A stretch of 64,000 bases of DNA from Pegoplata infirma (taxonomy: Eukaryota > Arthropoda > Insecta > Diptera > Anthomyiidae): assembly GCA_963921195.1 (NCBI GenBank), contig OY992539.1:102928964-102992963 (forward strand), read 5' to 3'. Below are positions 34,243 through 46,132 of the stretch, one piece after another; position 1 is the stretch's first letter; each line of letters begins with the position of its first letter. The notes beneath the pieces were generated by a model. It searched no databases. It was not told the DNA's origin and worked only from the letters and a program-made list of their open reading frames with translations. Both the position numbers and the translations under genes were made by a program.

Positions 34243-35270
34243 CCCAGGCAGAAAAATACGAACGGGAGAGCGCTGGCAAAGTACCTTTTATGGTCGCTTG
34301 TGTGCTGGGAAAGCATCACAGTTTAGTACTCTCCCAGCGTCCAAAATTATACCCACGGTAAACGGTATGCCGTTGTTATTTTAAAGCGCTTTAAAAGCGC
34401 TTTAAAAACAAAAAAATATGGTATTATAGCACTTTTAGAACAAAAAAATTGGACGTATCTAAATTGTATACATAAGTCCATAAGACACAACTTTTTTTGG
34501 TGTTTATTTGAATAAAGAAATTTATTAAATTAGGATAAAAAAATTTATTGACTCATTTATTAGGATAAAAAAATTTTGAACAAACTTTGAACAACTTCTA
34601 AGTCCCGGAAAAAATTTGTTTGCAGTTTTGGAAAAAAAAACTATTAAAAATGATTTTAGGAAAAAATTAGGAAAAGTCCCGAAAAAAAGTGGTGTATTGA
34701 ACCGAAACGGGTATGTATCCGGAGTTTACGGGTGATGTATTCGGAGTTTAAGACACTTCCTCACGAAAGAAACAGGGGTGTTACCGCCAATTTCGATTCG
34801 AAACGGAAACGTTTTCGAACTGAATTTTCTTTTGGCAAATAATTATAAAGAAAATATTTTTTTAGTAACAAAATTCTTTAGAGCCTGCAGGTCTTCTTCA
34901 AATAATGTGAAAATATAAAAAAAATATAATTTTACGTAAACGAATTTGTTGGTACGAAATGTTTAAAATATCCGTTTGTAATTTCCGTCAAGTTTGTAAT
35001 ATGTATAAGTGATTGTGTATAAGTGACATATCATATCATGAGAACTATCAAGCACCGGCCACTTATCCTCCAGGGAAATAAAAAATATTCCAATTGTTAT
35101 GAAAATAAATAAATTTTAATAAAAAAATTATACTTTGAACGGATTTTAATAGAAAAACATTGACAAAACGCGTGGAAAACACTTTTTCGAATTCATACTA
35201 CCTTCTACACAAAAAATAAAGTGCTTTGCCGAGACTTTTTCTTTGGAACGGTTGGCAGTTTCTGCCTGGG
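34243..35270. mobile_element. CCCAGGCAGAAA-tipped element
   Basis: Begins CCCAGGCAGAAAAATACGAA and ends GGCAGTTTCTGCCTGGG. The interior includes AAAGCGCTTTAAAAGCGCTT near 34382 but no coding motif. AT occurs on both sides; a TSD is not certain. The tip recalls the CCCAGCAAAAC clan. Confidence 0.55.
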
Positions 35271-36099
35271 ATATCATGACTAAATTTTTTGTTCAACAAA
35301 AATCAAAGACATTTTTACGTTGTTCGGAACTTTAGATTTCAAGTCAAAAAAGGAACACAAGGACACTGGTCAACAGATCGATTATAATCGAAGAATAATT
35401 ATTCTTCAGTTTATCAGAATATTTGGGGCTTTCTTACGGGTCCTAGTAAAAGTCGTTAAATGTCGTACAGTGTAATAAGTATAACCTACAAACTTTTCGT
35501 TTAACTTATTTTGTACAGAAAAAGCTAAATATAATTTTAAGTTTCAATTTATTTATTTTTGTGTAACATATTTGTTGTAGCTAGGAAAAACAAAACAAGA
35601 TAAGAATTTTTAACAGTGGACATACACTGATCATATAACACCTTATAGCTTAAGAAATACTCGTGGAAAAAAATCATTGTCCTAGATAACACTAGTTTAC
35701 AACCAAAATGCGCACTAACCGCGAAGATTTTTTTTACCGCTATACTCAAAATTATCATCAAAAGAAATTCAGGGATACGTTTTTTTTAATAATTTTTTTT
35801 GCCGTTTTTTAAGGTATTTTCACTATTTTTCGCGGTAAAACCAAATTAAAGTTAATAAAATTTGGAAAAAATTTTACATAAAATTTCTTCCCATCGTATC
35901 ATTAGTTTACGCGAGGTAGACCAGCGTATTTTTTTTTTATAAAAAAATCTTTTTTTTTTTTTAAATAAAAAAGTAGCAAATAAACAAGTTTTTTATTACT
36001 CGTGAAAGCCTGAACCTTTACAAAGATAACAAAGTGGCTTTCATTTAAATCTATGGTTATAAAATTTATAACACCAAAGTTATAAAGAATTTTGTGAAA
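35271..36099. other. Non-coding AT-rich DNA
   Basis: No repeat boundary or gene recognised. Small minus-strand frames (70-120 codons) at 35549-36302 are A/T-rich and partly inside the next element. Confidence 0.3.
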
Positions 36100-36107
36100 C
36101 TGATCAT

Positions 36108-36660
36108 TAGGGATGAGATTTCCATGCAAATGCATGTTTTTTGTCGATAGTATAAACTCGATATCGACCAATTTTCTTTGCGAATTAAGAAATTTGAGTA
36201 AAAATGGCATTGATTTGTTATTGCATATTTTTGCATATTTTGGTGAAAATTCATATTTTTGCATATTTTGGTCTTAAATGCATATTTTTTGCATATTCCC
36301 AACTTTTAAGTGCATATTTTTGCATATTTTGGCAAAAATTAGCAAAACACAAATTGAAATTATTTGTTTCAAAACTATTTAAAATTTTAAAAATTAATTT
36401 AATTTTTCTTTATTTTTTTTTTCAGATTGCCCTAATTTCTAAAAAATCTTGCTTACATAAAGTTTTAAATGTTGATATTTAAGCCCGGCTTTATTTTTTC
36501 TTTTTTTTAGGAAGTTTTTCGTATGAAAACAAGATTTTTATTGCACGTATTTTATTTTTTAGTGCATATTTTTAGGTTTTTTAGTGCATATTTTGAATTT
36601 TTTAGTGCATATTTTAAGCGCATATTTTAGATTTTTTAGTGCATGAAAATCTCATCCCTA
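36108..36660. mobile_element. hAT-like MITE with TTTGCATATTTTGG arrays
   Basis: An exact 8-bp TSD CTGATCAT (36100-36107, 36661-36668) flanks tips TAGGGATGAGAT and ATCTCATCCCTA. Most of the element is a run of TTTTTGCATATTTTGG and TTTTTTAGTGCATATTTT words. Frames across it (92-120 codons) follow the repeat and are not genes. Confidence 0.92.
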
Positions 36661-36668
36661 CTGATCAT

Positions 36669-37683
36669 CAAATTTTCCTTGTATTTTTTTAATTTTTTTT
36701 TTTCTTAATTTATACAACAACAAAAAAACTTGGTTAATTATCTCAGTGATTTTTGTGTTTTTATTTATATAATTAGTCATAACTTTGGTAACAACCCATC
36801 GATTTTCATAAAACGGACTTTATTATCTCTGTTCTGGTTCAAGCTTATAAGAGAAACCATACCCAAATTTTATTTATCTCACTCAAAAACGCATTTTTTG
36901 TAAAATCTTTGTTAATTCCACGTAATCTAATGAGCTGATCGCAAAACAATGGTTGTAAGATCTGGTGCAAATATGATTCTCTTTAACATAGTTTTTTAAT
37001 TTTTGTCACAGAATCTGAAATATTTTAAATATTTTGTTCCTTAAGGTTGTTACGAACAAAAGGCTAAAATAATATTAAACTATGTAGATCTCCTCAAAAA
37101 ATTTAATTTTACAAAAAATATTTGTTGCATTCATATTTCCATCATACGAGTATAAATTTTACGTAACTAACGTTTTCATATATATTTTTTTATTTTTCTT
37201 TCCTATGTTTGCTTCAATATCTTACTTCACGTTTGTGTTGTTACAATACAAAAAATAAAATTCATAGCCGTTCAAGTGTGATTTTATATGGAAATTATTT
37301 TAAATATTCATCTTTGTCTGTCTGGGCTGGAATATTATTGTATTTGAACTTATGAAAAATAAGGAAAACACAGGTCGACAAAATATACTTTGTTGACGTG
37401 AATTTTCTCAGATTTTCAAAATCATAGAGTTTTTTGTTGAAAAATGTCTTTAAATGAGAGAATTTTTCGAGATAAGAATTTTTAGATACAAGAATTTTTC
37501 GATATAAAAAAATTTTTTCAGAATCTAATTAATTGACTGCACGAAAATGTCTCTAAATCTAAACTTACATAACAGTTACAGTTTCAGCAACCATAAATAT
37601 TCCAACCTCATGTCATAGGTTGTTCCAACCGGTCATTTAGTTGTTACAACTACATTTCGGTTGTCCCAACCGTATGTGAGGTT
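36669..37683. other. AT-rich non-coding DNA
   Basis: No gene recognised. Degenerate copies of the GAATTTTTCGATATAAGAAT word family occur at 37440-37520, and a cluster of GGTTGTTCCAACC / GGTTGTCCCAACC words lies at 37618-37670, next to the following MITE. Confidence 0.35.
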
Positions 37684-38622
37684 CACTAAAAAAAAACTTG
37701 TAAAATTACAAGAAAAATTTTTAACTTTTTTTTGTTACCTCCTATTTGACAAAAATTCTTAGTAATTTTACCAATAATTTTGTAATTTTACAAGGTTTGT
37801 ACGAATAAAATTGTAAATTTACAAATTTTGGACACGATAAAATTTACAAGTACACCCAGAAAAGTTTTACATTTGTTTTTTAATCGTTTGTTTTTCAATG
37901 AAAATAAAGTATTGAACGATTTATACAGTTGTTAAAACAATAAACTACAAAAGTTACGGAAAAATATTTTAATCAGTTAAATTATTTGTGACTGATTATA
38001 CCGTATAATTTTACAGAAGTACGGTTTTTGTAGTTTGATATTCAAAAATTTTTATTTTTACTTCACAAAATATAAAATTGTAAACAGTTAAAATAACTGA
38101 AATATCATTTGTTTCTACGGAAAGTCTAGTCATTTATTAACGTTTAAAAATAACTGCAAAAGTATGTTGTTTCAAAGAAAAAAAAAGTAGTCCGTCTTTT
38201 AAAAGGAAAAACGATTGTTTTAAACGTTTTTTCAGTTGAATTTACTTACAAAATATTTTAAGTGTAGGTTTCGTAACTTTACTAGATTGTTTGCTACCTC
38301 ATATTTTACGAGAATTCCTAGTAATTTTACAAGCTTTTTACCAATAATTTTGAAATTTTACAACCTTTTTACCAATAAAATTGTATATTTACAGTTTTTT
38401 TTTGCACAATTAAAATTGCAAGAAATTCTCGTGAATTTACTAGATTTTTTTGTAAAATGATCTTTAAAATTTGTATAATTCCAAAAAAAATATTGTAAAA
38501 TTACAAAAATAAATGTAAATTCCGATCCAAATTTGTTTGTTAAAAATAAGTACAACTGTCAATTTTTTTACAATTGGATTACGAGATTTTTAATAGTAAT
38601 TTGACAAAGTTTTTTTTTTGTG
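37684..38622. mobile_element. CAC-tipped MITE, ACGAGAATTCTCGT family, with nested TA element
   Basis: Begins CACTAAAAAAAAACTTGTAA and ends CAAAGTTTTTTTTTTGTG. Rich in TTTTACGAGAATTC and TGTAAAATTACAA words. Interrupted by 37853-38264. Its right part belongs to the tandemly duplicated segment. Confidence 0.7.
37853..38264. mobile_element. CACCCAGAAAAG-tipped TA-flanked MITE (empty site present)
   Basis: 412 bp. Sequence reads ACAAGTA, element, TAGGTTTCG here, versus ACAAGTAGGTTTCG in unit 2 near 38857, so the duplication is TA exactly. The tips are CACCCAGAAAAGTTTTACAT and ...ACAAAATATTTTAAGTG. Half copies occur at 18474-18660 and 60221-60464. Confidence 0.9.
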
Positions 38623-39143
38623 TTGGCATAATTACGGTTGTGCCAACCTGAATTGTTATGTGAGTGAAGGAACGATTAATATTTTCATTGTGAAAAATGT
38701 TTCAGAACCTGAGTATTTTTTCATAAGAAGCTAAAATGTTTTCTAAACCAATGATTTAGAATCTGGGAATTTGTTAATGAAAAATTTCTTAAAATCTGTA
38801 ATTTTGTCTGTTTGAATAAAATTGTAAATTTACAAATTTTTGACACGATAAAATTTACAAGTAGGTTTCGTAACTTTACTAGATTTTTTTCTACCTTATA
38901 TTTTACGAGAATTCCTATTAATTTTACAAGCTTTTTACCAATAATTTTGAAATTTTACAACCTTTTTACCAATAAAATTGTAAATTTACAGTTTTTTTTG
39001 CGCAATAAAAATTTCAAGAAATTCTCGTGAATTTACGAGATTTTTTTTGTAAAATTATCTTGAAAATTTGTAAAATTACAAAAAAAAATTGTAAAATTAC
39101 AAAAAAAAATGTAAATTCCAATCCAAATTTGTTTGGTAAAAAC

Positions 39144-40370
39144 TAGGGTATTCAATTAATCGAGGTTCTTGTTTAATCAGTTAATCGAGCAAATAATTAA
39201 TCGGGGTTGAGATTTAATCGGTTAATAATCGGTTAAATTTTAATTATTCGATTAACCGAATAATATTAATTTAAAATTTAAATTGAATATAAAACCACGA
39301 ATTGTATGTATGTACTTTTAAAAATCTTATTATAAACAAGAAATGCATATCCCCTATGCCAAAGCTTCAAATATCCCCAACAATCTCAGCCCAAGTAAAG
39401 AATTTTTGTATGGCATCCTGAAAAATGACCCCAATCCAAAATGACACCAACGTGAAAAATATCCCTCATAATTAAATGACAAATTTGGCCCAATTCAATG
39501 TGAAAAATGCAAAAAAATAAAGCTATTTTTATAAAAAAGAAAAGTTGCTATAAAAATATTAAAAAAAAATTGTTTGGTTTCCAAATTAGTACTAAAATTA
39601 CAATATTTTCATCGGTGAATATCTCCGTGATTAAAAAAGATATCTGAAGGATTCCAAAAGTATTTTTTTCAGATGTGCTAAATTATTTCACATCTAAAAA
39701 TATTTCGCGGTTTTATAGGGTCCCAAACATTGCAAAAATCTGAGATTATTCACACTCTTATGAAAATGATTTCAGTTTACTACTATAGTATTTATATATA
39801 AATTGAAAAATTATTGAAAATTTACACAATTTATAGTAGTAAATTATTTGAATTTGTATAAATTTACCAATTTATAGTTGGAAACTGGACTCACTTTTTT
39901 TAAAAGATCAGTATTGTAAATCGAAATCCTAAATATCTCCAGTTCAGATAGATCAGCTCTAAGGCCAGATTCAGAATACGCGCATGAAAAACTATTAGAA
40001 AAATTTATTGTGCTGGAAATGTATAACAAATTGGCTAGGGTCACCAAGTTAATTTTTTTTAAGTGAAATATATTTTTAGGGACTCGATAAAATATTTTCT
40101 TGACGACAATTTTACACATTGATAAAAGAGAGTTTGATTTATTTTTTTGATACCTAAACTTCTTTAAGCAGAACCGTGTTTTGCAGAACCTTAAACAGCA
40201 AAAAATATCCAAAAGTAATTAAAAAAAAGAAATTTCGGTTAATCGGTTAATCGACACAAGTTAATCGGTTTATTTGTTATTTGAAAATTGGCAATTTTAA
40301 ATTATTCGTACAGTTAATCGACCAAAATTAATCGGTTAACCGATTAACGGTTAATCGATTGAATACCCTA
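39144..40370. mobile_element. hAT-like element with TTAATCGGTTAATCG arrays
   Basis: An exact 8-bp TSD GTAAAAAC (39136-39143, 40371-40378) flanks tips TAGGGTATTCAAT and ATTGAATACCCTA. Both ends have ATTAATCG, GGTTAATCG and GGTTAACCGATTAACGG words. The 1-kb middle has a 122-codon minus-strand frame (39844-40212) without recognised motifs. Absent from unit 1 of the tandem duplication. Confidence 0.92.
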
Positions 40371-40642
40371 GTAAAAACAAGGACAACTGTCAATTTTTTT
40401 TACAATTGGATTACAAGACCTTTAATAGTAATTTGACAGTTTTTTTTTGTGTTGGCATAATTACGGTTGTGCCAACCAGATTTGTTATGTGAGTGAAAGA
40501 ACGAATAATATTTTCATTGTGGAAAATGTTTCAGAACCTGAGAATTTTTTCATAAGAAGCTAAAATGTTTTCTAAACCAATGATTTAGAATCTGGGAATT
40601 TGTTAATGAAAAATTTCTTAAAATCTGTAATTTTGTCTGTTT

Positions 40643-42338
40643 AAAAAATTTCTCAGAACCTCTGTATTTTAAAATATGAAAAATGTTCTTAGATATTTTG
40701 AGATTGCACTGCTGTGCAATATCTGTCGAAGGAGCGAAAAAATTCCTCATTGAAGAAACTCTGAAAAACAAAATATTTTTAACAAGATGTCTGTAAGACT
40801 GAAACATTTATAGAGTCGGTACTGCTGAATTTACACACTTTTTTATACGTTTCTGAATAAACAAAAGTCTTTGGAAATAATATCTCAATTTAAAAAAACT
40901 TAGTCAAAAATTCATTAAGATTTAAATAATAATCTACAAAGACTTGTTTTAATTCCTTAAAAAAAAAAACAATTTATCTAACTTAATTTCATAAACATTT
41001 CTATTATAAACCACTTTGTTACAAAAAAATAACACTCCGTTATACCGTAATCTCTAACGGCCTGTGTAATATTTAAATTTTATTTTCCCTCACTTTGTAT
41101 TATTTAATAATACAATATAAATTTTGTCTGTGTATGGATTTGTTTTTCACTTTACAGTTCTTAACTAACAAATACTTTAAAACGTATTAATTTATTATGG
41201 AGAAAGTTAGCAATTCAAATATTATTTATTTATGCAATAAAATTGTTTATTTTTCGTTTTGTGGGCTTTATTTAAAATTCATGGCATATTTTCAACCGAA
41301 AAAATCAATATTTGGAAATATTATAAATTCTAATGACCTTTGGTTATATTTTCTATAAAATTGTCAAACAAAAAACTTTTTATGAGTTCATTATTATTCA
41401 TTGAAATAAATATGTACATATGTGTACAAGTGAGCATTCATATTTAAATGTAAATATTTTTGTTTGAAAAATTTAAGGTTTAAACATATATTAAATAAAT
41501 GCTTAATAATTCTGTTTAAAACATATTTTTGGGGTTTGTATGCTTAATATAGTGAAACAACAAAAAGGCTTTTTAAGCACAACAAACATTTTCTAAATTA
41601 ACTTTTTAAAAAATTTTAATTGATGGACACGTCTCTAGAAATAATTTTGCTAGCAATAATTTGACATTATTTCATCAAACACCTTTTCGTTAGAACTTGA
41701 AAGTTTTCTCTACGAAAAATGTCTCAAAGTCTAAGAATTTTTCTATACGAAAAATGTCTTATAATCTGAGAATTTTCTATACCAAAAATGTTCTTAAAAG
41801 TTTTCTTTAAAATAAATATCTTAAGAACTTCAAAAAATTAAGGCTCAAAAACATTGATAAAAAAATTCGATTTCATTTATCAATGCGAAAAAATTCTCAG
41901 AATTTGAGGATTTTTTACGGAAATTGTCTCAAAATCTTTTCTCAGATTCTAAGATTTTTTCGAAAAATTCTCAGATTCAGAGACATTTTTCGTATAGAAA
42001 AGTTGTCAGATTCTGATACACTTTTCGCATAGAATTTGCTCCAAATCGGTTCAGACGTTCTCAGCTGATGCAATTACCAACGAACGACATTTGATTTTAT
42101 TTTTTGTGGTTTTTTTCTTAAAATATTAGTTTATATTTTGACATTACTAAAAAGGGTGTCTATTGTAATTTTTTTTTTATTTTTTGACTGTAAATTTTTT
42201 ATTTTTTTTTTTTGCTTCTTGTGTTGCAAAAAAAAAAATTAAATTTGTTTTTTGTTAAAAATATAATATAGTATTAGCTCAGTGCTGAGAAGATGTATAG
42301 TTTTAGTTATCGTATTATTTAATTTGGCCCTTAGATTA
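40643..42338. other. AT-rich non-coding DNA with dispersed CTGAGAATTTTTC words
   Basis: No gene recognised. The part 41690-42050 contains many diverged copies of a word like TCTGAGAATTTTTCTATACG, AAAAATGTCTCA, related to the 35-bp palindromic unit homogenised at 7941-8148. Confidence 0.4.
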
Positions 42339-42942
42339 CACCGCTCAACAAACCGAAAGTTTTTGGTTCCGGTTTGAAGTTTCATGTAAAATTTTAAAAG
42401 ATTTTGACTCGCTGATTCCAAATCTGTGCTCCAAATTGTTCCATCACGTTTAGAATTTTAATTATTCCATTTTTAAATGGCTCTAAAACAAAAACCAGAT
42501 GAGCAATCTTTCCTGTGATGAGCTCAAAATTTAGGGAAAAGTTCATTCTTTCTTATAGGCTTTTAAACCCATTAACCCTTCTGCACTCTTGGGTCAATTT
42601 GACCCAATTTTGGTTTTCAAACGCAAAATTTCTCCCTTTAGTTATAAGATATCAACGTGAAACTTTAATTTATCCATTACAGGAACGAAAATTATGGTTT
42701 TAAAAGAAAATAATAAAATTTAAATTTTTCCTCCCCCCTCCACGTTTAAAAACACGATTTACACACATTTAATATCCTTTGGGTCAATATGACCCAACAA
42801 GCAATAATGCAAGTTTAGTTATACTTTACCATTTTTTTTAGTTCTACTTTACCATCATGCTCATGAAGAGCATGATCAATCACCACTTGGTAAATTATCT
42901 GGGGTCCGGTTCACTCCTGTTTCGTAGAGTCGTTCTGCAAGG

Positions 42943-43505
42943 GACTTTAATGCTCGTAAGGCCCAATGTTATGTGTTGACCCTCAAACGGCTTGTGGAAT
43001 CAGAATCATCTGTATCCATGGGTGGCATAGCTATTTAGGAATAAGAAACTCTTGATGTTCTAGGCATGAAAATCCAATGGGATGTTCGTTGGAACAAACA
43101 TGTTTTTCAAGTGTCGAAAGAAGCATTCAAGTGTCTTGGTTTCCTAAAACGGTGCAAGAATTTCTTCACTCCGTCTGATCTCACTATTTACGCCGCCTAT
43201 ATCCGACCGAAAATAGAATACAACTCGCATATCTGGGCAGGTGCTTCAAGGTCTATCTGATCAGGTGCAAAGGAGTGCGTTGAAGCTCATCAATGACAGT
43301 CGGAATGAGTGTTGTGCGTCATTGTTATATAGATATAACCATGGTAAGTGTTCAGCTGAGATGGGCGCCTTTCCAGCAGATCACATCCTTTCGTTGTCTA
43401 CTGTCCAATGTCTTGCACAACGAATTACAGAGAAAATTCGTTTCTCATCAGTCAAACTAGCCCTATGTGGAATTAAATCCCTGCAGAAGACTACCCACTC
43501 AGCTA
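42943..43505 (+). pseudogene. Non-LTR retrotransposon reverse transcriptase fragment (jockey/CR1-like)
   Basis: Translation in one frame from 42943 gives DFNARKAQCYVLTLKRL, then two in-frame stops around 43036-43044, then ETLDVLGMKI and an RNase-free C-terminal RT block with KCLGFLKRCKNFFTPSD, IRPKIEYNSHIWAGAS. A +1 shift near 43250 continues with DQVQRSALKLINDSR and LLYRYNHGKCSAEMG. This order (DFNARKTQ, LGFL.RC, YIRP.+EYNSH+W.G, VQR.A..LI, LFYRY.HG.CS) is the usual C-terminus of fly jockey/CR1-type polymerases. The YADD catalytic core is absent, a segment after LINDSR is deleted, and the copy is cut by a MITE at 43506. Clearly dead; the exact clade is uncertain. Confidence 0.8.
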
Positions 43506-44018
43506 CACTAAAAAAAAATACCTTGTAAAATTACAAGAAAAAATTTTTACTTTTTTAGCTACCTCCTATTTTACAAGAATTCCCAGTAATTTTACAAGCT
43601 TTTAACCAATAATTTTGTAATTTTACGAGGTTTTCATCAATAAAATTATAAATTTACAAAATTTTTGGACACGATAAAATTTACAAGGAGATTTCGTAAC
43701 TTTACTAGATTTTTTGCTAATTCCTATTTTACGAGAATTTCTGGTAATTTAACAATATTTTACCAACTTTTTACCAATAAAATTGTAAATTTTCAGTTTT
43801 TTGGCGCAATTAAAATTACAAGGAATTCTCGTGAATTTAGTAGATTTTTTTTGTAAAATTTTTTTGGAAATTTGTAAAATTACAAAAAAAGTTGTAAAAT
43901 TTAAAAAAAATTTAAATTTTGATCCAAATTTGTTTGTTAAAAAACAAGAAAAATTGTCAAATATTGGTAAAATGGTGAAATTACGAGACTAATTTGTAAA
44001 AGTTTTTTTTTGTATGTG
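43506..44018. mobile_element. CACTAAAA-tipped MITE, ACGAGAATTCTCGT family
   Basis: TA on both sides (43504-43505, 44019-44020). Starts CACTAAAAAAAAATACCTTG. Same words as 37684-38622 (CCTATTTTACAAGAATTCCC, GGAATTCTCGTGAATTTAG). It terminates the reverse transcriptase fragment. Confidence 0.75.
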
Positions 44019-44852
44019 TATAATTTGAAAAAAATTCAAACTAAATGTCCACAAACACTACTCCGTCATTCCTTCTCCTCATAACCCATTTTCTAATACC
44101 AACACAATGCATTGCATTAAGTGGCTCAAAGTAAAAAAAGGTTGAATTTCAAATTTGATTTTATTTTTTTTAATAATTGCTCTGGAAGGGCTTATTTACT
44201 TTAGTTTTCATTATTTTTGATTATACTAAACCATGGAATTTTGTTTACATTTTAATGTTGACCTAAAGGATCATAGGAAGGGCTCATATACAAGGGATGC
44301 AGAAGGGTTAAAGATATCTTCCGGTTTATACGAAAAATAACACAGAAATCTTGAATTTGTAATATATTTATTTTTTTTAGTTTTTCTTTGAAAAATATCC
44401 TTACCTTGACTTTTTTACAAAAATGGTAATTTTAACAGTATCATTTTAAAACGCCAGTGTAACCCAACCAAAAACAATAATTAGAACAAAAATTGTTTTC
44501 TATGTTGTAGACCATAGAAAAATTATACTTTTGCGCTTTATACCAGATTTGTATTCCACTGAATGGCTGCTGTGCAGGCTTTCAAATAATGCAAAAATCG
44601 TAATTTTTTGCATTTTCAACCGTTAATAACTAAAAATCTGGACGTGATGGAAAAATTTGGAGAACAGATTTGGAATCAGGAGATCAAAGTCTATTAAATT
44701 GATCACAAGAATTCAAACCGGAAAATGAGTGTTGAGCGGTGTTATTTTTGAAAAATTTTCCAGAAAAAAAAAAAAAAATTCCGTAAAAACACTTTTAAAG
44801 CAACGTCCAAATATAAACAAATATTTTAAGAAAAAAATTTTTTTTTTCGCTT

Positions 44853-46132
44853 CCCAGCAAAACTTGCATGACTTCCAGAACTAGTGCTGGAGTACTTCTT
44901 TTTTGCTCGACTAGTTCTCTATCTCGTTCTCAGAGTCATGATTTTTGTTTGAAATTGTCACCCTCAGAACTAGTTCTAGGGAAGTAGTCTAGAAACAATC
45001 ACCCCTCCTATGGAACGGTTCCATCACTACTTCTAGAACCAGTTCTTTATCCCATTCTTTAACCGATGATTTTTCTTTGAAATTGTCACGACAGGAACTA
45101 CTTCCAAGAAGCTATTGTGGCACTAGTTCTCTATCTCGTTCTCAGAGTCATGAGTTTTGTTTGAAATTGTCACCATCAAAACTAGTTCTAGGAAAGTAGT
45201 CTAGGAACCCATGTATGGAACGGTTCTTTAAGTCATTCTAAAACCAATTATTAATCCCATTCTTTAACCCATGATTTTTGTTTGAAATTGTCACCATCAG
45301 AACTAGTTCTAGGGAAGCAGTCTAGGAACATTTTGTACGTTTTTTTTTGTTTGCAAAAAAAAAACCTTTTTGAATTATTTTTTGTTGAAAATATAACGCA
45401 ATATCAGCACTTTACTGAACAAAATTAGTAGTCCTTTTTTTTTTTTTTAGTCATTTATGCAATTAGAAATTATCTAGGAGGAGAATAAGGGATTTTTGAA
45501 AAAACAAATATTGTAGGGACCAAAAAATATACGATTATATGCTTAGTTGGATTACTCACATTGCTTACTATTTTTGCTACAATTGGAAAGTTTTGTTTAC
45601 TTTTTGTAATAAAAAATTTCAGCTGTAGTAAATAAAGTAGTTTATTGCAGATTGTAGTAAGGTAATTGAATGGATCTATAAAAACCTATTTGCACTAATG
45701 CCCCAATACTTAATAATACCAAACAAATTACCCAATGCTTAATAATATTTTTACCCACTCTGTACATATTTCAAAAGGTTTGACTTTTTCCAAATAGAAG
45801 ATGCAACAGAGAAATACGTAATCAAATATATATTTTTTTCTTTATTGAAAAAAAAATATAAGTTTTTGAAACAGCTTCTAAGATGTTATTTGAGAACCAG
45901 TATTTGTGTCATGGAAGTGGTGCAGAAGTCATGTACGACTAGTTCCAAATCACTAGTTCCCAAGCTACTCCAAAAAAGCTCTTTGGAATCAAAATATTAC
46001 CCTTTTGGATAACTTCTAGAACTAGTTGTTACATCACTAGTTCCTGGATGCTCTTTGAGAACCTATCATGACAAGCTTTGAAGTACTTCTAGAAGTAGTT
46101 ATTTTTGAATGACTCCGAAAAGTTTTGGTGGG
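44853..46132. mobile_element. CCCAGCAAAAC-tipped element with GAACTAGTTCTAG arrays
   Basis: The tips are CCCAGCAAAACTTGCATGAC and GACTCCGAAAAGTTTTGGTGGG. The arms consist of ACTAGTTCT, GAACTAGTT, TCTATCTCGTTCTCAGAGTC and GTTTGAAATTGTCACCATCA words. The middle (about 45340-45890) is AT-rich and unlike the arms. Same tips as 29630-30362, different word. No coding capacity. Confidence 0.75.

Larger units (their letters stand above)
37803..40642. repeat. Tandem segmental duplication, two units with different insertions
   Basis: Unit 1 (37803-38813) and unit 2 (38814-40642) both begin GAATAAAATTGTAAATTTAC and end AATTTTGTCTGTTT. Without their insertions (37853-38264 in unit 1, 39144-40370 in unit 2) each is about 600 bp. 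The duplicated DNA covers most of the ACGAGAATTC MITE plus about 190 bp of flank containing GGTTGTGCCAACC. Each unit supplies the empty site for the insertion in the other. Confidence 0.88.
42576..44307. mobile_element. piggyBac-like non-autonomous element
   Basis: TTAA on both sides (42572-42575, 44308-44311) and tips CCCTTCTGCACTCTTG and CAAGGGATGCAGAAGGG fit piggyBac. An inner GGGTCAATTTGACCCAA palindrome follows the left tip and recurs as GGGTCAATATGACCCAA at about 42780. The body holds a reverse transcriptase fragment and a nested MITE rather than a transposase. Confidence 0.85.
42339..44741. mobile_element. PIF/Harbinger-like element (TTA TSD) hosting a piggyBac-like element
   Basis: The tips are CACCGCTCAACA and TGTTGAGCGGTG with TTA on both sides (42336-42338, 44742-44744). 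The subterminal regions are inverted copies: left has CTGATTCCAAATCTG and TCCATCACGT; right has ACGTGATGGAAAAATTTGGA and CAGATTTGGAATCAG. The TTA target suggests Harbinger, though a 3-bp TSD also fits CACTA. Outside the nested element only about 670 bp remain, without transposase. Confidence 0.7.

Noticed and set aside
35902..36482. Overlapping frames of 78-120 codons on both strands
   Set aside because: They lie across TTTGCATATTTTGG repeats and are mutually exclusive; none resembles a known protein.
39844..40212. 122-codon minus-strand frame in the hAT-like element as possible transposase
   Set aside because: No hAT, BED or zinc-finger motif visible. Length and composition fit chance in an AT-rich region.
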